Shown here piece after piece: positions 5,032 through 8,678 of a DNA stretch of 8,678 nucleotides. How positions within the stretch are numbered: the first letter of the stretch is position 1; each line of letters begins with the position of its first letter. Origin of the DNA: Victivallaceae bacterium. GTDB taxonomy: Bacteria > Verrucomicrobiota > Lentisphaeria > Victivallales > Victivallaceae. The notes under the pieces were generated by a model, which ran no database searches, had not been told where the DNA came from, and saw only the letters and a program-made list of their open reading frames with translations. A program made the translations under genes and the position numbers. The stretch is from contig JAQUOK010000091.1 of assembly GCA_028717165.1 (NCBI GenBank), positions 1-8,678 on the forward strand. Reading direction: 5' to 3'.

Positions 5032-6528
5032 TTAAAGATCGTGGCCGCAATATGAAAGGTCAAAGCTTTTATTGCACAACGGGAAATCGCTGACGCCTTC
5101 GCCTCTTACCGCCCAGGCAAGCCCCAGCCAGTTGGCGAAAGACGGATCCTTGACCTTGTATGTTGAAATTTCTCCTTTTTCACCGGTTATGCAGGCGTGC
5201 ATTATTTCACCGCGGATTCCTTCCACCAGTGAAACGGTGAAACTTGCCGGCTCTAAAGTTTTGAGTTCTTTCCGCAACTCTCCGTCCTCCAGGTTTTCAA
5301 TTTGTTCGATGACAAATTCCAGGGAGCGGCGGATCTCCATGTATCTCATAAACGACCGCGCGAAAACATCCCCGGTATCCAGCGATATCCGGTAAAACGG
5401 CGAAAATTTGTAAAACCCCCACGGATGGCTCGCCCTGATATCAAGTTTCAGGCCGGAAGCTCTCCCGGCCGGCCCGGTCATCCCTATGGCTTCCGCGGTT
5501 TTCCGGTCAAGAATGCCGGTTTTCTGCAATCGGGAGAGAACGCTTGGACAGTTGAACATTTTTTCGCACATCATCTCAACCCTGGTCTGCACATTTTTCA
5601 GCGTCTTCACAACATCGGCGGCAATGTCCTTTTCCAGATCGTAAACCACTCCGCCCGGCCTGACAAGCCCGCGCCCGAACCGGCTTCCGCAGATTGCGAG
5701 GAGCGAATTTATGACATAAGTCCTTGTCGCCCCGAAAAAGGCGCTGCCGGTCAGATAGCCGACGTCGCCGCAGATTGCGCCGAGATTGCCTATATGCACG
5801 CCCGCACGTTCCATTTCAAGGGCGATCGCCCTTATGGCTGCCGCTTTTTTCGGAACGGTGATCTTCATTTGCGATTCAAGCGCTTCGGAGTAAGCAGTCA
5901 TGTTGGCGATGACGGAATCGCCGGCAATGGATTCCGCCAGTACCGCTTTCTTCATGAAGTCGGAGCCGCACAAAAGAGCTTCAACTCCGCGATGCTGGTA
6001 ACCCAGCTGAATTTCCAGATGGCGGACTTTTTCCCCTTCGCACATGAAACGGAAATGTCCCGGTTCAATGACCCCGGCGTGAACGGGGCCGACCGCGACT
6101 TCGTGAATGCCTTCTCCTTCCACCCGGAAAAAAGGATAATCCTCCATGCGTTCCCGCGGGCCGCGGCAGTCATGCGGATAGCGCAGCGGCTTCAGCCACG
6201 GATGTCCCGACGGTTCAATCCCGAAATTTTCGTAAAATTCCCGTTCGTAATTGCAGAATGAAGGGATTTCCCGGGTAACGGATTCGTAACCGCCGGCGCC
6301 GTCCTTAAAAACGGCGGAGGAAACCAGCAGCCTGGAAGCGGCGTCATCAGCGAGAACAACGAATAATTTTACGCCTGCGGCTTCATTTCTGCCGAAAAAG
6401 GCAAGCGCCCGCATTCCTGAGCGGCAATGCTTTAAGATATCCTCCCTGAGTACGTCGATCGCGGTTTCCGGGATGTCTTTAAGTTTTAACGTCTGATTAT
6501 TTTTTGTTATGATCCAATTCATTTCCAT
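5032..6528 (-). CDS. ehrL: Large subunit of an Ehr-like complex, NuoC-NuoD type, lacking Ni-Fe ligands
   Basis: 498 residues. About 1-125 is a NuoC/30-kDa domain with the signature YEREFYENFGIEPSGHP (94-110); about 135-498 is the HyfG/HycE/NuoD-type catalytic domain (VGPVHAGVIEPGHFRF 146-161, then LGYQHRGVEALL). The domain order equals HycE/HyfG (about 555-570 residues), but this protein is shorter. In group 4 hydrogenases the Ni-Fe centre is held by an N-terminal CGxC...H and a C-terminal DPCxxC. Here the matching segments read IAGDSVIAN (201-209: Cys to A202 and S205, His to N209) and SFDLSYCG (488-495: Cys to S492 and G495). All four ligands are absent, and the protein ends 3 residues later, leaving no cleavable maturation tail. 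It therefore should not make or consume H2 by the usual centre. Complex I subunit NuoD also lacks them, but the rest resembles hydrogenases. Start is ATG 6528 or ATG 6522; the latter has AGG 9 nt upstream. Confidence 0.92.
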   Translation of the reverse strand: MEMNWIITKNNQTLKLKDIPETAIDVLREDILKHCRSGMRALAFFGRNEAAGVKLFVVLADDAASRLLVSSAVFKDGAGGYESVTREIPSFCNYEREFYENFGIEPSGHPWLKPLRYPHDCRGPRERMEDYPFFRVEGEGIHEVAVGPVHAGVIEPGHFRFMCEGEKVRHLEIQLGYQHRGVEALLCGSDFMKKAVLAESIAGDSVIANMTAYSEALESQMKITVPKKAAAIRAIALEMERAGVHIGNLGAICGDVGYLTGSAFFGATRTYVINSLLAICGSRFGRGLVRPGGVVYDLEKDIAADVVKTLKNVQTRVEMMCEKMFNCPSVLSRLQKTGILDRKTAEAIGMTGPAGRASGLKLDIRASHPWGFYKFSPFYRISLDTGDVFARSFMRYMEIRRSLEFVIEQIENLEDGELRKELKTLEPASFTVSLVEGIRGEIMHACITGEKGEISTYKVKDPSFANWLGLAWAVRGEGVSDFPLCNKSFDLSYCGHDL

Positions 6529-6553
6529 TTGCCTGAACTGCGATTTTTAAGTT

Positions 6554-7972
6554 TTAACGTATAAAGTCAGCGGCATTTTTTATAAGCTCCAGCGCCCATG
6601 ACGGAAAACCGATTCCGATGGCAAGCGCGGCGGCAAGCAGAACCACCTGCGGAATATAACTGAACACGCCCGGCGTGAATTTATGTTTTTCCTCCGTTTC
6701 CGGGGCTCCGGAAACCATTTTCATGACCTGTCTTGACATTCCGTAAATAACCAGGGTCAGGCAGCTTATAAAAAAGATCAGCATGAAAATATGGCCGGCA
6801 AGCATTTCCTTTATGATCATGAGTTCACTGATGAAAGTCGAAAACGGGGGGAACGCGCAGATCGCCAGAAAGGAAAACACCCAGAGCCATGCGGTAAAAT
6901 TGTCTTCCCTGAAAAGTCCGCGGACCGCTTTTATTTTTTTGCTGTGCGTCAGGCTGTAAATATTTCCCGCCGTAAGGAAGAACGCCGACTTGGCCAGCGA
7001 ATGCCCGGCCATATGAAGCAGCGCGGCAAAAATACCCGCCCCTCCGAGCCCGAGCCCGGTCGCGATGATTCCCATATGCTCTATGGACGAATACGCAAGC
7101 ATGCGCTTGTAGTTTCTGGCGTTTACTATAAAAACAGCCGAAATGAAAATGGAGATCAGGCCCATTGCCAGAAGAATGCTTTCGGAAAACTTTTCGAGTC
7201 CGGCCGGGAATGTTATTTTATGAATCCGCAATATTGCCAGAAAAGCAGTGTTCAGCAGCGTGGCCGAAAGCATGGCGGATGCCGGCGACGGCGCTTCGGA
7301 ATGGGCATCCGGCAGCCAGTTGTGCATGGGAGAAAGTCCCATTTTGGTACCGAACCCCACCAGCAGAAAAGGCAGCGCCAGTTTCAGCCAGAAAGGATTG
7401 ATCTTTCCGGCGTTTTGATTAAGATCCCGGAAAAACAATGAATCAATACTGACGCTTCCGACGGAAAGGAAGATTATGCCGATAAAGGCGAATGAAATGC
7501 CGATGGAACAGATGAATATGTATTTCCAGGCCGCTTCGAGGGCGGTTTTGTTCCCGTGATGGTAAACCAGCATGGCGCTGCTCAGGGTGGAAGCTTCGAC
7601 AAAGACCCACAGCAATCCCAGATGGGCGGAAAGTATGGCCCCGTTCATGGAATCGACGAAAAGCAGCAGAAACACCGCGTAAAGCCTGCGCTTCGCGTCA
7701 TTTTCGACTTCGTCACTGCGGTTCAGGAAACTGAGATGGTATACGGACACGGCCAGGAAAACCGCCGAAAGCAGCAGCAGAAATAAAATGTTCAGCTCAT
7801 CGGTCCGGAAATATGCGCTCAGGCGTCCCGGCGAAAAGTAAAGGCCGGCGGAACATGACAAATGGAGAACGGCGTAAGCCGGGAGCAACACCTTCTGCAG
7901 GGTTAAAGAAGGACGCAGGAGAATAATCCCGGAAAAAAGCAGAGGAGCGGCCAGAATTATAAAAATAAGCAT
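6554..7972 (-). CDS. ehrD: HyfF/NuoL-M-N-like antiporter membrane subunit of the Ehr-like complex
   Basis: 472 residues, almost entirely hydrophobic with about 13-14 predicted membrane helices; E. coli HyfF is somewhat longer. It belongs to the Mrp-antiporter/complex I proton-channel family (PF00361). Key residues of the channel are kept: E126 in WVFVEASTLSSAM (TM5 glutamate), K210 in FGTKMGLSPMHNWLPDAHSE (TM7 lysine; 207-226), H217, H299 in YSSIEHMGI, K328 in HSLAKSAFF, and E383 in PPFSTFISELMII, a motif typical of HyfF/HycC. In working relatives these form a half-channel that moves protons or Na+ when the peripheral arm passes electrons. Start ATG 7972 has AGGGGG about 8 nt upstream, embedded in the end of the HyfE-like gene, whose stop lies 4 nt before it. 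The large-subunit gene follows after 25 nt. The symbol follows Ehr naming by position and similarity. Confidence 0.9.
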   Translation of the reverse strand: MLIFIILAAPLLFSGIILLRPSLTLQKVLLPAYAVLHLSCSAGLYFSPGRLSAYFRTDELNILFLLLLSAVFLAVSVYHLSFLNRSDEVENDAKRRLYAVFLLLFVDSMNGAILSAHLGLLWVFVEASTLSSAMLVYHHGNKTALEAAWKYIFICSIGISFAFIGIIFLSVGSVSIDSLFFRDLNQNAGKINPFWLKLALPFLLVGFGTKMGLSPMHNWLPDAHSEAPSPASAMLSATLLNTAFLAILRIHKITFPAGLEKFSESILLAMGLISIFISAVFIVNARNYKRMLAYSSIEHMGIIATGLGLGGAGIFAALLHMAGHSLAKSAFFLTAGNIYSLTHSKKIKAVRGLFREDNFTAWLWVFSFLAICAFPPFSTFISELMIIKEMLAGHIFMLIFFISCLTLVIYGMSRQVMKMVSGAPETEEKHKFTPGVFSYIPQVVLLAAALAIGIGFPSWALELIKNAADFIR

Positions 7973-7976
7973 TTCG

Positions 7977-8621
7977 TTACCCCCTTAAGCCTTTCAGTTT
8001 GTCAATGTCCTGTTCCGGGAAAGTCTCCTGCATGCGGCGCAGGAAAACTCCGGCGAGGAACGCCCAGATAAAAATGTCCAGGGCCACGCCGAGACTGACG
8101 ACGGCCGGCATTTCGCCCGCCATGGAAAGGGAAAGAAGAAATATCCCGTTCTCCATGAAGATATATCCGATGACATGGGTGATCAGTTTTTTTCTGGTCA
8201 TGATTATAAAGATTCCCGCCATGATCGTCGATATGGAAACCCCGAAATATATCGGATTCACCGGATGCTGTACTTTCGACGTGATGCCGGCGAAAAGAAA
8301 GCCGACGGCGGTAAACAAACTGACAATTATCAGGGAATAAAGGTTGGGAATGTAAGGTTCGGTTTCCCTCAATATTTCATTATCCCTGATCACTTTCCGG
8401 AGATAGAGAGGAATGACGATCATTTTCAGGAAAAAAGTTTCGAATACAATAAAACCCGTCGTCAGAAGATCCCCGTGCGGAATATTGAAGAATACGGAGA
8501 GCACGAAAAGCAGGAAGCCCTGGAAAGCCAGAGCTTTTATGTAAGCCTCCAGTCTGCTGGTGACGGCGACGCACAGCATCGAGGCGGCGAAAAGGATGAT
8601 CAGAGAGTTTTCGAAATTCAT
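7977..8621 (-). CDS. ehrC: HyfE-like membrane subunit of the Ehr-like complex
   Basis: 214 residues, close to the usual HyfE length (about 216). Six or seven hydrophobic segments are visible (about 5-20, 28-47, 55-75, 92-113, 121-142, 149-167, 172-195). Diagnostic stretches are FETFFLKMIVIPLYLRKVI (60-78) and GYIFMENGIFLLSL (152-165), with E157 in the NuoK-like part, which in relatives takes part in the proton path. HyfE occurs in Hyf-, CO-dehydrogenase-linked and Ehr-type complexes but not in formate hydrogenlyase 1 (Hyc). The protein is expected to bridge the antiporter subunit and the HyfC-like anchor. Its ATG shares bases with the stop codon of the preceding gene (ATGA overlap, 8618-8621); the Shine-Dalgarno is weak (AGGA about 14 nt upstream), so translation is probably coupled. 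Confidence 0.88.
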   Translation of the reverse strand: MNFENSLIILFAASMLCVAVTSRLEAYIKALAFQGFLLFVLSVFFNIPHGDLLTTGFIVFETFFLKMIVIPLYLRKVIRDNEILRETEPYIPNLYSLIIVSLFTAVGFLFAGITSKVQHPVNPIYFGVSISTIMAGIFIIMTRKKLITHVIGYIFMENGIFLLSLSMAGEMPAVVSLGVALDIFIWAFLAGVFLRRMQETFPEQDIDKLKGLRG

Positions 8622-8678
8622 AGCAGTTTTTTAATTCCTGTAATAACGATAAAGAAAACAACCATACCCGTTACCGGG
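8618..8678 (-). CDS. C-terminal tail of an upstream membrane subunit (HyfC/NuoH-like by position)
   Basis: Only the last 19 codons and TGA are in the window: PVTGMVVFFIVITGIKKLL, a membrane helix ending in positive residues. The TGA overlaps the ATG of the HyfE-like gene by the ATGA arrangement, which is typical of real operon partners. In hyf- and ehr-type operons the gene before hyfE usually encodes the HyfC/NuoH-like membrane anchor (or HyfD); this identity rests on gene order alone. Confidence 0.65.
   Translation of the reverse strand, partial: PVTGMVVFFIVITGIKKLL

Noticed and set aside
5302..6261. Long plus-strand open frame of 319 codons opposite the large-subunit gene
   Set aside because: It mirrors the GC-rich antisense of a clearly recognised gene, and its product is rich in Arg/Phe/Pro/His with no domain pattern.
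6791..7441. Plus-strand open frame of 216 codons opposite the HyfF-like gene
   Set aside because: The product is very basic and low in hydrophobics, as expected from the antisense of a membrane protein; no ribosome site or family motif.
4262..8678. Annotation of the operon as an H2-evolving group 4 hydrogenase
   Set aside because: The large subunit lacks every Ni-Fe cysteine ligand and the maturation tail, so the plain hydrogenase label is not supported.
1..8678. Search for CRISPR arrays, tRNA, rRNA, insertion sequences
   Set aside because: No regularly spaced repeats, cloverleaf, rRNA-like stretches or transposase-like frames were seen.

Overview
All recognisable genes lie on the minus strand, so transcription runs from high to low coordinates. 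The window joins two unrelated blocks. The organism looks like a member of the PVC group, most likely Lentisphaerota (Victivallis-like). This rests on a type II pseudopilin with an FTLLELLVVI-type N-terminus and an H-x9-DG tail, placed beside secreted carbohydrate-active-type proteins and an AraC regulator, a pairing characteristic of those genomes. The assignment is inference from gene style; there is no rRNA or marker gene here.

Block 1 (8678 down to 4262) is the distal part of a tightly packed operon for a membrane complex related to group 4 [NiFe] hydrogenases and respiratory complex I. In transcription order it holds: the tail of a membrane protein (position expected for a HyfC/NuoH-like subunit), a HyfE-like membrane subunit, a HyfF/NuoL-M-N-like antiporter subunit, a large subunit with an N-terminal NuoC (30 kDa) domain, and a small subunit fused behind a 2x[4Fe-4S] ferredoxin domain. 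The large subunit has lost all four cysteines that hold the Ni-Fe centre, while the small subunit keeps its FeS cysteines and the membrane arm keeps its proton-channel residues. This is the hallmark of the poorly understood energy-converting-hydrogenase-related (Ehr) complexes, not of a working hydrogenase. It probably couples ferredoxin-type electron transfer to an unknown acceptor with ion movement across the membrane.

Region 4018-4261 is a gene-free spacer with two GC-rich hairpins and no convincing intrinsic terminator.

Block 2 (4017 down to 1) looks like a small carbohydrate-use locus: an AraC-family regulator whose C-terminal end appears frameshifted, a short AT-rich control region (8-bp inverted repeat plus a strong sigma70-type promoter), a secreted TIM-barrel glycoside-hydrolase-like protein, a pseudopilin translationally coupled to it, and the start of another secreted protein resembling the N-terminal domain found before alpha-glucuronidase-type enzymes. 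The regulator probably senses a sugar and switches on the three downstream genes.

Block 2 appears richer in A+T than block 1 by eye, so the two may have different histories.
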